DNA from: Vitis vinifera
Lineage: Eukaryota; Streptophyta; Magnoliopsida; Vitales; Vitaceae
Length of the DNA: 64,000 bases
Direction of reading: 5' to 3'
Assembly (NCBI RefSeq): GCF_030704535.1
Contig: NC_081822.1
Location: forward strand, 32,905,501 to 32,969,500
Position 1 is the first letter of the stretch, and every line of letters starts with the position of its first letter. Made by a program: the position numbers and the translations under genes. Below are positions 10,880-22,600 of the stretch, one piece after another. The notes under the pieces were generated by a model. It searched no databases, was not told the DNA's origin, and worked only from the letters and a program-made list of their open reading frames with translations.

Positions 10880-12140
10880 GTCTGAGTGAGATGATGACTT
10901 AAACTTCAAAGGGTGTCAAATCTATGTTAACAAAAGTATGGAAAAATTTGTGATCAGTTCATTTATCAGAACAAGAGAGTGCAGTTTATGTTTTCCCTTC
11001 CCATTCCGTTTAGAATTTTATTCTTTGATCATGATTGAAATATATTTAATGGGTCCAACCCACTATTTACATTTGATAAAAATATGCCATGCCAATCCTA
11101 CTAGATAATATTAAAGTTAAAAAGAAAAAAAAAATTAAACTAATCTAAAAAGAAAATTTAGAAAATAAATATTTAACGAATTCATATTTTCTCTATTTAA
11201 TTACATCTCTATTTTTCTTTCTTATTTTAATAAATTTTCCATAAAGGAAACCTTTGAAAAAGAATTTATGATGCTGTCTTTGTAAGTATGTAACATTTTC
11301 TAAGATGTATTTGTCCTAATAGAGGTTTTTACAAGATTTGTATTTTGATTTTTTTTCCATAATTTTATTTTATCTTTCATATGATACTATGCATAAAATG
11401 AAATGATTAAAAATTTTTACTGAAAATTTTTAAGTTAAAATATTATTTCTATATGAAAAAAGAAAAAAAAAGAAAGAAAAAGAATATGATAAACTTGATT
11501 TTAAACATAATCAAGGACATGAGCTCTTAACATTTTTATTTAGTAGATAATTTTATAGTTTTTCCAAATCCAAAAGGGATAATTCAAATAGCATACTAAT
11601 TTGGTATAATGGATGCTAGTACTCTTAATTTGAATTTATTGATATCACGTTGATAGTAAATTTTTTAGTTAAATAAATTCATATAATATAATAATTTATG
11701 TTTATCCATCAATCATTTTACATGCAATTTGAGTCAACTTTAACTATCGTGCATCTGCATTTCATGTGTATCCTATTCAATGTTAAGACTCATTTTTATT
11801 TTTAAAAAGAAAAATGAATTAGTCATAATTAATATTTATTTTTGTTTATTTTTAAAAAAGAAAAAAAAATTCATAAATAAAACCCTAAAGTAACTCCTTT
11901 TATATATATATATATATCTACGAAAAATCAAGTGTATATCAAGGGTGAGATTACTTATTGGGAATGTAGCAATCGATAGGACTATTTTAAACCCCAAAAG
12001 GTCTCTACCAACCATGTGGAGGAAACTATGACATATAACTAATAGATCATAGGTACCAAAAGACGACAAGAGTGGAAATATATTATAAGGTATGGTGATA
12101 AAGAATAAGAATAAGATGATGAATATATGAGCTACATACA
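10880..12140. other. AT-rich intergenic stretch
   Basis: Downstream of the TIR gene I see only AT-rich sequence. The first 80 bases still align with the 3' end of the sister exon at 62460-62531 (shared phrase ttaacaaaagtatgg), showing that the duplicated block extends past this gene's stop. Confidence 0.5.
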
Positions 12141-12149
12141 CCAAAAAAT

Positions 12150-13170
12150 CCTAAGATCAAAGCCAAACAAATAAAGATTACTCAAGAGCACAACATGCCT
12201 AGTAAAGGAATCAAACAATCAAAGGGGGAAAGGAACATATCTCAATAATACCCAAAAGAGGGGAATGAGCTTACATAACAAAGAATGAGTTAATTTACAA
12301 ACAAAAAAAGAGATCTATCAACAAATAAAAGATCACCAAACAGTACAAGATGTCTATGATTTAAATCAAAGGTCAAAAGTTGCTAAGTTAGGATCAAATG
12401 GAACTTATTCATACAAACATGTAAACAAGGGCAAATCAGGATAACATACATGAATTTAAAAAATAACTTTCTTTCAAAGAGTTAAAAAGGGTTATGTTAT
12501 AGAGGAGAGCTTATTTAACATGTATAAGATGTATATTACACGAATCAAGAGCCAAAGAAGGCTAAAAGTGCACCAAATAGGACTAATTCAACAAGTTATA
12601 CAAAGGGTGCAAAAATAGGACAAAATGTTAATGTGAAAGATGAATTTATTTAATAAGGTTAGAGGTGAGATAAAAATTAGGGCAAATATTATATAACATG
12701 TATAAGATGTCTCAAATACATATCAAAAGTTAAAGGAGCCCAACTAAACACCAAATGGTACAAATTTCAAGAAATACTCTATAACTCAAAAATAGGACAA
12801 CATACAAGCACACAAAAGATTGATTTATTCCATAAGCATAGCAATGGATTTTTTAATTAGACCAAAACTCTCAAGTTTATTTAAGATGTCTCAATCAAAC
12901 ATCAAGCCTCAAAAATAGGTAAAAATGAAATATTGAGACTGATTTACAAAAACATTTTAGTATGTAAAAACAGATTATTCAACAAGTTTGGGAAAGAGTT
13001 TTTCAACAAGGAAAAAAAATCTTTGATATATTCAAGGTGTATAAAATAAATTTCAAGTTTCAAAAATAATTTGAACATGCTAAACAATCCAAATATACCA
13101 AAAAGAAAAAAACTAAAAAATAAGGCAATAAATAGTTGACATTTAGCAAACATGATATGTAGGTCTAAAC
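12150..13170. repeat. Diverged tandem array, unit about 180 bp
   Basis: The word aagatgt, or a one-base variant of it, followed by a run leading to 'caaaag/caag', recurs at about 12153, 12347, 12526, 12704, 12893 and 13034. The spacings are about 194, 179, 178, 189 and 141 bp. Each unit continues with a 'caccaaa(t/c)(a/g)g-actaat/ggaact' section, then 'acaa...aggacaa', then 'ttaaaaa' and 'gagttatt'. The unit length is like that of plant satellites, but there are only five or six copies and they are strongly diverged. It could instead be the repetitive untranslated part of a retrotransposon. Confidence 0.5.
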
Positions 13171-14870
13171 ACTAGCCTGAATTATTTTGCATGGACAATC
13201 CAACATTCCAACCCTCTAAGAAGCATGACAAAAAGCTCATAAGGGCTAAGAATAATCTCATTCATCTTACACTTCAATGATAATCTATATTTCTAGAAAA
13301 TAAGAAAAATTGAAAATCAAATATTTAAGAAAATGAGTGATGTTGGCTTAGGGTATGAGCCATAGTTCAATTACAAGACTCTTGTACCTTATCGCAACTC
13401 TCAATTGAACATGGAATTAAAATCACAAAAGGCATGAAATGCCTAATTACACTCATATTTAGGGAAAAGGGGACTCAAATGCATATAAAAGTATCCATAA
13501 GGGAGTATACTTTCATGTAAATTCAAGCTATGTATGCCAAGACATATGACAATTGTTAATAATTATAAATTAGTAATGAATTCAAGCTCATAATAATCAT
13601 AGGATGATATTCACAAGGATTAAAAAATGTCTCATAAAAATCAGTTTTGAACCTTTTTGAAAAAAGACAAAAGACTAAAAGCTAGTCATGTTTTAAAGCA
13701 AAATGGCAAGGTTAAATCTCATGGCTATGGACATAACCTTTTAGTCATGAAATAAGCTTGAATTTCAGATAGAAATAAGTTGAACACAAGATAAAGTTGG
13801 CAATCAATTTTGAAAAAGAATCAAAAAAAAAAAAAAAAAAACAAATGAACACATGTGGCTCTTGATACTCCTTTCCAAAATTAGTTAAAAACACTTCCAA
13901 AAAATTATTGAAACAAGGGAAAATTGAAATCCCTAAATGATGAATAAAAGAAAACCCATGGGTCACAAGTCAAAATAATAGGCTCCTAAAAAAGGAAATC
14001 AGTTCAAGAAATGAACTAATCAAAGTTAAGAAGGGCATGAGGAACATTCAAAAATCAATGTAAGCAAATAAACAAACATCTAATAAGCACCCAATATGAA
14101 AAGAATGAAGAAAATCTTATTAGACCCAAAGATGAAGAGAAATAGGTAAAAAGTCAATGACATTATCTTTCAATATCCACAACTCATATAAGCATCATCT
14201 AAAGAATCGACAAATAAATAAAAGCAAACTAAAGAAAAAAGAAAAAAAAAAGTTGGAATTAAGGACTTATAAAGAAACTCCTCCCAAGTATGATACTTGG
14301 CTTTTAGCATGCACAAATCTTTTTCCTCAAGCCAGGTTCACCTCCAAATCTTCCAATCTTCTCTTTTGCTTTTTTCACTCTCAAAATGAGTAGAGTTTTC
14401 CCTTAAAAAGTAGAAAGTGATCTTAAAAATGAGCCCTAAGGCTCATATTTATAAGTCATGAGAGGGTAGAGAATAGGACACATGTCATCATCTCCACCCA
14501 AGCTCAAACTTCTCTTTAAAACTCTCTCAAATTAAAACCTAACAAAGGAGACCCAAAGCCCTAGGTTTAGGCTCACAAAAACTCCCCCAAAACCAACCCA
14601 AGAAACCTCTAAATAAAGAAAAAAAAACTAGGTGAGAAAAGGGACACTAAAAAGTACCTAGACAAACTTCATCACTTCTTTTGCCTTGAAATCAATGTTT
14701 CCTTGGTATGTAGACTTTACCCTCTATTAAACCAAATACATTCATGAACTTTTGGTCAAAGAAAAAAATACATGTTTGACTCCTCCAAAATTAATGTCTC
14801 AATAACTTAAAAACCCAACCTTATTCCAAACAACCAAGAGCCAAGAAACGTCACTAAATATTGCCAATTA
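13171..14870. other. Non-coding stretch, probably retrotransposon-derived
   Basis: No gene recognised. The sequence is purine-rich on the plus strand, with simple tracts (for example the poly-A near 13830), and it leads into the copia remnant at 14871. It may be the decayed 5' part of that element. Confidence 0.35.
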
Positions 14871-15545
14871 TGTGGCTCACCCAAATACCCGACCTTCACA
14901 TGACCTATTGTCATTCATATTGTAACTCTCATGTGCCAACACTTTCAAATAAAGGGCATTCATTATGTCAAATGTATTTTATGTTATATAAAAGGAACAT
15001 TAATGCATGCTTCTTGTCACTTATCTTAAAACTTTGTTTTACCTTGAACACTTTTTTTTGTGATGTAGATTGGGCTAAATATTGTTCAATCACTAGAAAA
15101 AGCACAATAGGAGTTTGCATTTTTCTTAGGTCACATTGCTTGTCTCGGGCTTTTGTGAAGTAACCTACAATTTCATGATCTAGCATTAAAGTTGAATATT
15201 AGTCTTTGGCTAATACTACCACTAAAATCATGTGGCTTCAATGTCTCATAATCTCAGCATCAAATTGGACCATTGTACCCTCATTCTTTGTGGCAAAAAA
15301 AGTGTCATTCACTTAGCTCACAATCTAGTTTTTCATGCATGCACAAAGCATATCAAGATTGAAAAATCACTACATTAAGGAAAAAAGTCACAACCAACTC
15401 TTCACATATGGTATCTCCCTACCAAAAATCCAATTGCTCATATATTAACAAATGATTTACCTAAAGAATCTTTTCAAATTTGGCTTTTTTAAATTGATTT
15501 TACAAGCTTAGCCTTATTATCACTACTTGCCGACCTTAAAGGTGG
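14871..15545 (+). pseudogene. Copia (Ty1) polyprotein remnant: end of reverse transcriptase and RNase H
   Basis: Translated with frame changes, the sequence shows the copia block order. First a TRPD-like segment, then an ILCYIKGT-like motif (about 14973-14996), then CDVDWAKYCSITRKSTIG (about 15058-15115) matching the copia RNase H start. Then come remnants of the SSIKVEY-SLA-TT-IMWLQ segment (about 15180-15245), a VAKKVSFT-LT-NPVFHA-like section and a final ADLKGG-like terminus near 15533-15550. Many stops and shifts show long decay. These motifs are standard for plant copia elements. The polypurine tract and 3' LTR should follow at about 15550, but I could not define the LTR ends. Confidence 0.75.
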
Positions 15546-16034
15546 TGAAAAGATTCCTCATAATGTATTCACAAATCAAGCCAAACAATTTGGAAAGAAT
15601 CAACAATATCTCAAGAACTCGAAATTTCATAAAGAATTCAAACACTTCATAGTTGAACTCTATCATTTTTCCTACTAATTAGAATTAATTTTTATCCTCC
15701 ATAAACCAATTTAATTGTTTCCTAAAATAGTCCTTTGTTACATTGAGCTCTCTTGTTACATAAATTTTTGTATTTCTCTTAAAAAAAACATAATATATAG
15801 CTCCATTATTATTTTTTAAATAGCTCTATTTCTTTTCTATTATTGAAAACTTTATTCTATTCAAAGGAAGTAACCATTTTATTTGGAAAAAAAATGCAAT
15901 TTTAACGTAGTAAATCAAATATTTTTAGAAAATTGTTCATGTGAGAGGTTTATTTATTTAAATGTTTTATCATGAAATTAAAGTATTTGTACATTAAACT
16001 GTACAAAGTAGGATAACTGCTCAGTTCAGGTCAC

Positions 16035-16339
16035 TCATCCACTAATTCCTTGTCTATCTCCAAGCGACTCATCAAGGTCCACAGTGAACCTAATACAAAG
16101 CTTTTCTGGTAATGCTTCTGCGATTGGTTTTTCACCGCCAACCATGTAAAGTTTGGATTCTCTTACGAAAAAGCACATTCCAAAGGAAACCCCTCCCCCA
16201 CCAAATTGAAGTTTTCGAATACAGGTAGTGGCGGTATCTCAAATGTGGAAGACTCGTAGTGATTGATTTTCAATTTGGTCACGTCGATGGCCAGAAGACG
16301 TTGGGGAGTGGCTGCCAACAAGACGCCTGCACCTTCCAT
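16035..16339 (-). pseudogene. Kelch-like protein fragment with one-base frameshift
   Basis: Reading leftward from the ATG at 16339, the frame gives MEGAGVLLAATPQRLLAID and continues to about 16165. A missing base in a T run near 16170 then stops it. One frame over it resumes as FVRESKLYMVGGEKP and ends at 16035. The S-LYMVGGE phrase is typical of kelch beta-propeller blades, and the preceding part looks like the first strands of the same propeller. A TATA-like TTTATAT on the minus strand (about 16422-16428) is well placed upstream. Only about 100 codons are present, against several hundred in kelch proteins, so this is a truncated, frameshifted remnant. The family call rests on one blade motif and is tentative. 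Confidence 0.5.
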
Positions 16340-16439
16340 CTTCTTCTTTCTACTCTGCACAAAAATTTCAATTTCTAGGTTTGATTTGAGGGCTCGGAAG
16401 AATTAAGAAAGAGCATGGGGGTTTATATTGGGATCTCTG

Positions 16440-19120
16440 GCCTCGAGCCTCTGCCTCGGGGCCTTTTAACACTAGTGGGCTTTCCAATATCTGAAATGCC
16501 TCGTAAAAATTTAGGAGTTTGTATATCCATGTGTTTTAAAAATAAAAATAAAATATCATTTTTAGAGCTGCAAGGCTTCCAAAATTGAGTGCATTAATGG
16601 TAACAGAGATCAAATTTGTTGAACACTATATTAAGTGTGAATAATATCTCCATAGTAAAATGAAGTGAGCAATAACTCCTACAATAGTTCAAATAGAAAA
16701 TTAAAATATTTCCACGCTTAAATGGAATATATAAAATATAACATGCAAAGCAAAACAACTAATCTGTACTAATAAAAATACCAGTTGTTTTTCACTTTTT
16801 TATTTTTAGAAATACCCTTATCAATACTAATAATCATTTTAAAGGATGTAATGAAAGTCATTCCTAAAATTATCATTACAAACTTAAAAGGTAGTTTAAA
16901 ATTTAACATTTTCAATACTAATAATCAACTTAAATATAAATTTAATCTTTTCATTTAGTTAGTGTTTTAATTATTTAGGCGTAATTGAAATTATTCCTTA
17001 AATTATCATTATAAACTTAAAAGGTACTTCAAAATTTAATATTTTCTATACTCATAATAAACTTAATTGGGAATTTAATCTTTTTTATTTATATGACTTC
17101 TAAATTATGATAACAAACTAAAAAGTAATGAAAATTTTAATATTTTCTTTTGCCTTCAATTTCTATTATATCAGTTATTAGAATAGGGATTTAATTTAAG
17201 GTTTTAATTACTTGACTTAATGAAAATTTTTATGTTAATAACTTCATTTTGATTTTATATTCAAATTCAATCCTGAAAGTGTTCTCAAGAAACTGTAAAA
17301 GACAATATTAATGTTTGTGAGAAACCTTTCAAACTAGGCAGTTATCTTCAACACAATTGTCGGACATCCTATATGACATAGTCACTCCATCTTTCATTCT
17401 ATTTGACAAAATGCCCCATCATCCACCAATATAATGTTTATTAGTCTCAACCATTAATTTTGGTTTATTTATAATATGTATGAAGAGAAGACTGATTATG
17501 GTAGGAGATCATCACAAAGTGTTCTTCCAATTTTAGAATTGAGATGAAAATCAATTAGGATTTGTTTGGAATCTCCTACAAATCAAGTTTTTTTTTTCTT
17601 CTTAATAACAAATTTGAAATATTTTAAATCATATTTGAGTGTGTTTTGAGAAAATAAATAAAGTGTATGTAATTTTTATATTTATTATTAATTTTTTCTT
17701 TCTTATCTTATCATATCTTTCGTTTCTTCAATGAAATAAACTTTTTTATTTTTAAAAAAATTACATGAAACTTTTTACCTTTTATCACTCTAATAGCGAT
17801 TTTCATTCATTTTAAGATATTTAAAAATTGTAAACTTTTATATTTAATTAAATAATAATGAATTAATAATATCTCTTATTATATTATAGATAATTATTGA
17901 ATAAAAAGTTTTATAACTCATTTACATTATTTATTTAAGCAAATTTAAATTTTATTAAGAAAATTATAACATTATTTAAAAAATATTAATATTTTAATAT
18001 AAAATTTACCAAATGATAAAAAAAAAATTCTATTGAGATTTTAATTTTTTTTAATATTTTTAAAACAAAACTTATATTTCCTTTATATTTTTTCTAGTAA
18101 CATAAAAAATTGTATTGATAAAGTTTGAAATATTGATAAATACAAATATATCAATACTTGAATTTTTTAGATATATCGAAAATATCAATAAAATATCGGC
18201 TATATTTTGACAAAAATTTGGTAACATGAAAATTATTAAAAAATTATGAAAATACTTTAAAAAAAATTAAAAAAAAGATAGAATAAGAAAGAATAATTAT
18301 TTTGTAACGGTAATTAACATTGGTGTGATCAAATATAATGTTTATCAATCTTTTTAAGAAAATATTAACTTAAATTCCTTTAATATATTTATATTTATTT
18401 ATTTTAAAAATTAAAAATTAATTTTATTACATTTTAAATAAAAATTTTAATCAATTTATATAAAATATTTTATTTGAGATTTGATTTCTAAAATTTTGTT
18501 GCAAATTTGTGGTGATAATTTTTTGCTATTAATATTAATTTATTTAAATAATTAAAAGTATAAAAAATTATACTAATAATTTATTTTATGAAATTAATTT
18601 TAATTTATAAAATATTAGAACTCATTATTTTTTTAATCAATTTTTGAGTAAATTTATATAATTAATATTTTAAAATAAAAACATTTAAAATTAAATAAAA
18701 TTAGAAGGATAAATATAAAAAAATTAAAACTGAAGTGATAGTAATTTTAAAAAATAGGATTAATGAGATAAATAGGAAAAATAATTAAACATAAAATGAT
18801 AATATAAAATAAAAGGTAGTATAAATTTAAAATAAAAGATAAATTGGAAAAAATAATTGAAAAAAAAACACAGATGATTTTTTTTTTTTTTAAATTGGGT
18901 TTTCCGAATAACTTGCCAAAAATTCATGAAATTTTTTGAAAAAATTGCTGAAAAATTGGCGCTGAAAAATTAGCAATTTTTTTGGAAAAGTGCGTGGGAG
19001 ACATTTCATAGCGATTTTTTTTGGCGAAATTTTGGGATTTTCCTGAAATATTGACTATATTTTGGCCCATTTTTTGGACTCTTTGTGGAATAAAAGATGA
19101 CAAAATCATAATTTTGGGAA
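16440..19120. other. Very AT-rich non-coding stretch
   Basis: I see no gene. Between 17600 and 18860 the sequence is almost purely A/T low-complexity. From 18895 to 19110 it contains repeated 'gaaaaattggc/gaaaaattagc' words and tatttgga-like segments of a dispersed repeat whose 'atatcgat/aatatcaat' relatives also appear near 18160-18200, 35815-35890 and 36660-36780. Confidence 0.5.
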
Positions 19121-19127
19121 CAAAGGA

Positions 19128-19212
19128 CCAGGTGGATCAGTTGCACTATTAATTGATCGGTTCAATAGGGGGCCAGGTGGATCAGTTACACAATTGATCG
19201 GTTCAATAGGGA
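19128..19212. repeat. Tandem duplication of about 45 bp
   Basis: The unit caggtggatcagtt...aattgatcggttcaataggg occurs twice in a row (about 19128-19168 and 19170-19212), with a short deletion in the second copy. It lies downstream of the aldehyde oxidase gene and has no evident function. Confidence 0.6.
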
Positions 19213-19626
19213 ACGTGTTGGTTAGTAAGTAACAGTAGCACTATCAATTGAGGGGAACTTTAACTGGTTTAGGCACTAGTAGATTGGTTGCTCAAGTGGT
19301 TGATGTTCTACCTCCGACAGTGACCTTTAATTCTCTAACATGTAGTTGAGTAGTCAATTATGTAGTTGAGAGTTCTTGAACTTCATTTAAAATGTTTACC
19401 ACTGTCGAAAATCATTCATCTCTTTTGAGAAAAGGGCTTTTACTTTGTTCTTTGAGAGCATTTCCTTCAAAGGGTTTAATTTATATACATGATCATCAGT
19501 GCCTGTGAGCTAGGAGCATTCATTAGACCAATGCATATATACAACCACAACTTCTACCATCATATACATACAATAATAAACTAGAAACATATGGATTCAA
19601 TCAAAAGCAGGAAATGGTTTCCAGCA

Positions 19627-22600
19627 TTAAGAGAGCAAGCTTTGCAAGTAACTCTCCACATTCTCCAGTCCACAGAGCTCCTTCACAACAGGCATTGTTG
19701 CCGGGACCTCCAACTGGAATGTTGAATCACACTTGGTTAGCCCAGTCCAGGAAAGAAGCTGTTGCCGGGCTTCTCTAATAGCAGCCCTTGTAGCACAATG
19801 AACTGAAACAGCTAGAAGTAACGGTGGTTCACCAGAAGCTGCACAAAACATATTTACCTTGCTGATTATGATTCATTGATCTACATAAAGTAGTGTGTTG
19901 GAATTATTACAAAGGAGGTTTACTAGTGAATTTGATTCAAAATGAATTGCATAGTCGATTCTACTAGTAGCAAATAAAGCAAGTTTTTGCAGATAGTTAG
20001 CCGGTACTAAGCTGTTACTACTACTGGTATGTCTCATGCTATTGTAACGAGTTACTAACTATTCACCTTTTTGGTTTAAAACCATATCAACAACACTTCT
20101 TATCTAGATGGCTGCCGACCTTCCGCAGGGTATAAACCCCTAAATTTACCTAACCTTGACATGGTATCTTATGTTGAAACAGCTTGGAATAATTGCTGTG
20201 GGTATCCAATACCGGTCTTAATCCCCTTAATTGTAGAGCTTGCCCTCATAATATCGGGTAAATTGAAGTGGACTGAAGATCTTTGTTTAATGGCTAGAGT
20301 TAGATAGAGGTTCACCAATATGGGCATTAACATGAAAGAAACACTAACCATAATGAAAAGGAAAGGTGTCTAGCCTTGCCTATGAATATCATTCCATTGA
20401 TCTCAACAAGAGTTACTTCTAATGAATACTGCAAATTACTCCATTTCTATAGATAACCCAAGAAAAAGAAAAAGCAAACTCTTCTAGATTCTCAAAGATT
20501 CAAAGACAATTTATCATTTACCAACAGGTGTGCTTGATCTGAATTATTCTCTCCAACACCCTCTTACCTCTAACTCCTCACCCACACCTTTGCTCTACTC
20601 TTTCTCGTTTTCCAACAAGAGAGCTTCTCATATAAGCTGTTCCTTGAATATTTCCTTATTCTACAGGAAACCTACTTGCATAAAGAAATATGGTAACGAG
20701 AATTTTGTTTTACAAGATTATCTTTTAGAAGAAATTATAATAAAATTAGAATTGGAATCAAATTTAGAAATTGACATTTTCCTATAGAACTCCTCAGGCA
20801 ATCATACCAGTGCATTCCTCAGATTCTTCCATTTTCTTTTTCCTATCATATTGTAATCAACCAAATTCATTTTTGAAATTGAATTAAATTACTTATACTT
20901 TATGCTATTTGGATGATAAATTTATTTACTATAAATTATGTTATTAAGAAGATTTTTACTCTTTCTGAAAATTCTTAAAAATAATGAATTAATCTTAATA
21001 ATAAAACATCTATTTCGGTCACAAATTCATAAATTCATAAAAACATCTCATAGAAAAAAGTGCTAATTATGTGTTGTTGCAAGCAAGTCTATTGCTTTAT
21101 GTATTCGATAAAAATTTTGTAACATTTTTTTAGCAACCATGTAAAATTAGAAAAGCAATTATCCAGTTTCTTCTCCACAACTAGGATGCATTTTCAATGA
21201 AGAGTTGAAGAGAAATACCTTTAGAAGAAAGAACACGATTTTTATGATGTCCGCTGTTCAGTACCTCCACATTGAACTGCTTGGGTACGGTGTCGATTGT
21301 TGGGATCTTGTATGTCCATGTGCCTTCGGTGACCACCAGTCCATCTGAATTAGTTGTGTACTCTTCCAGCATAAAAAACCCAATTCCTTGAACAAAAGCT
21401 CCTTCTATCTGTAAAGCAACTCAGAAAGAATATTAGAGGCATATGGATCAAATAAGCACAAGTTTTAAGGATAAGGAAACATTGAACAGTTATAAACATC
21501 CTACAGTATTATCAATGAAAAAGTTCCATTGCATTAATCTGTGGATGTGGAGAATAAAATCAGAGAAGAGGTTGAATGCCAAAGCTTAGGGATAGAAAAG
21601 CAGAGAAGGAGATGAAATAGTTTAATATTGTAGTTGGGCTAACCTGTCCTAAATCCACAGCAGGGTTGAGACTCTGACCACAGTCATATATAATATCAGA
21701 TTGCAAAATTGTGGTTTGTCCAGTGAGAAGATTTACCTCCACCTGTGACACCCAAAGTTTCATTATTATAGTAAAAATTGAAGCATGGTTAAGCATGAAA
21801 GCCTACTCTCCTCCATGTTTACCTGAAGAATACTAACTTAATTTCAATAAAAACTCTATGGAGAGGAATTAATGGGATCTTGAAAAACTTGCCTCACTCA
21901 CTGCTGCACCATAGTTTAGGTATTGAAAGGAAGAAAAGTCAGGGACATAGTAAGAACTTGCTGATAAGTTCACAGCTTGACTTTGTGCCTGCATTTTGAT
22001 GAAGCAAATTGCTAAATGGTAAGAGATATTCAACATCTAACTTTGAGCAAGTCTGAAGAAAGAAAAATGAAAAAAAAAAAAAAAAAATCTTTGGAAAAGA
22101 TGGCAAATGTCTTTATATTTAATTTGGATTTCAACATATGAAGTTCTGTTACATATCGCTTTCCCATAAATCTAGTTTAAGAACTCTTTTAGTGAGAAAA
22201 ATATCAAAAAGAATACTTTGCCATAAGGTCCATGCCTTAAGTGCCACTCAGAATTTATATAATCATGGATTCAACTCAACCCCAGTTTAGTATGATCAAT
22301 GTTGTCATATTCTTCAGTACTTTTAACTATTGGAGTCATAGTTTTGAGTAGAGAAATTGTTTTTGAATTAATGTTTTTTTTTTCTTTGGAGATATTAATA
22401 CTGATGGTTTGATTTTGATTGTTTCTGAATCCTTACATAATGCTCTTTCAATACCCAAAAAATGTTGTGACCAACATGAATACAAGAAGAATTAATTCTA
22501 AAAAAATAAATATCATATGAATTGGTGATTTACATCCAAAAAAGGACTTCTATACCATGTAAGACTCTCCCAATAGTATCATAGGAGGCCTTTTATGGAA

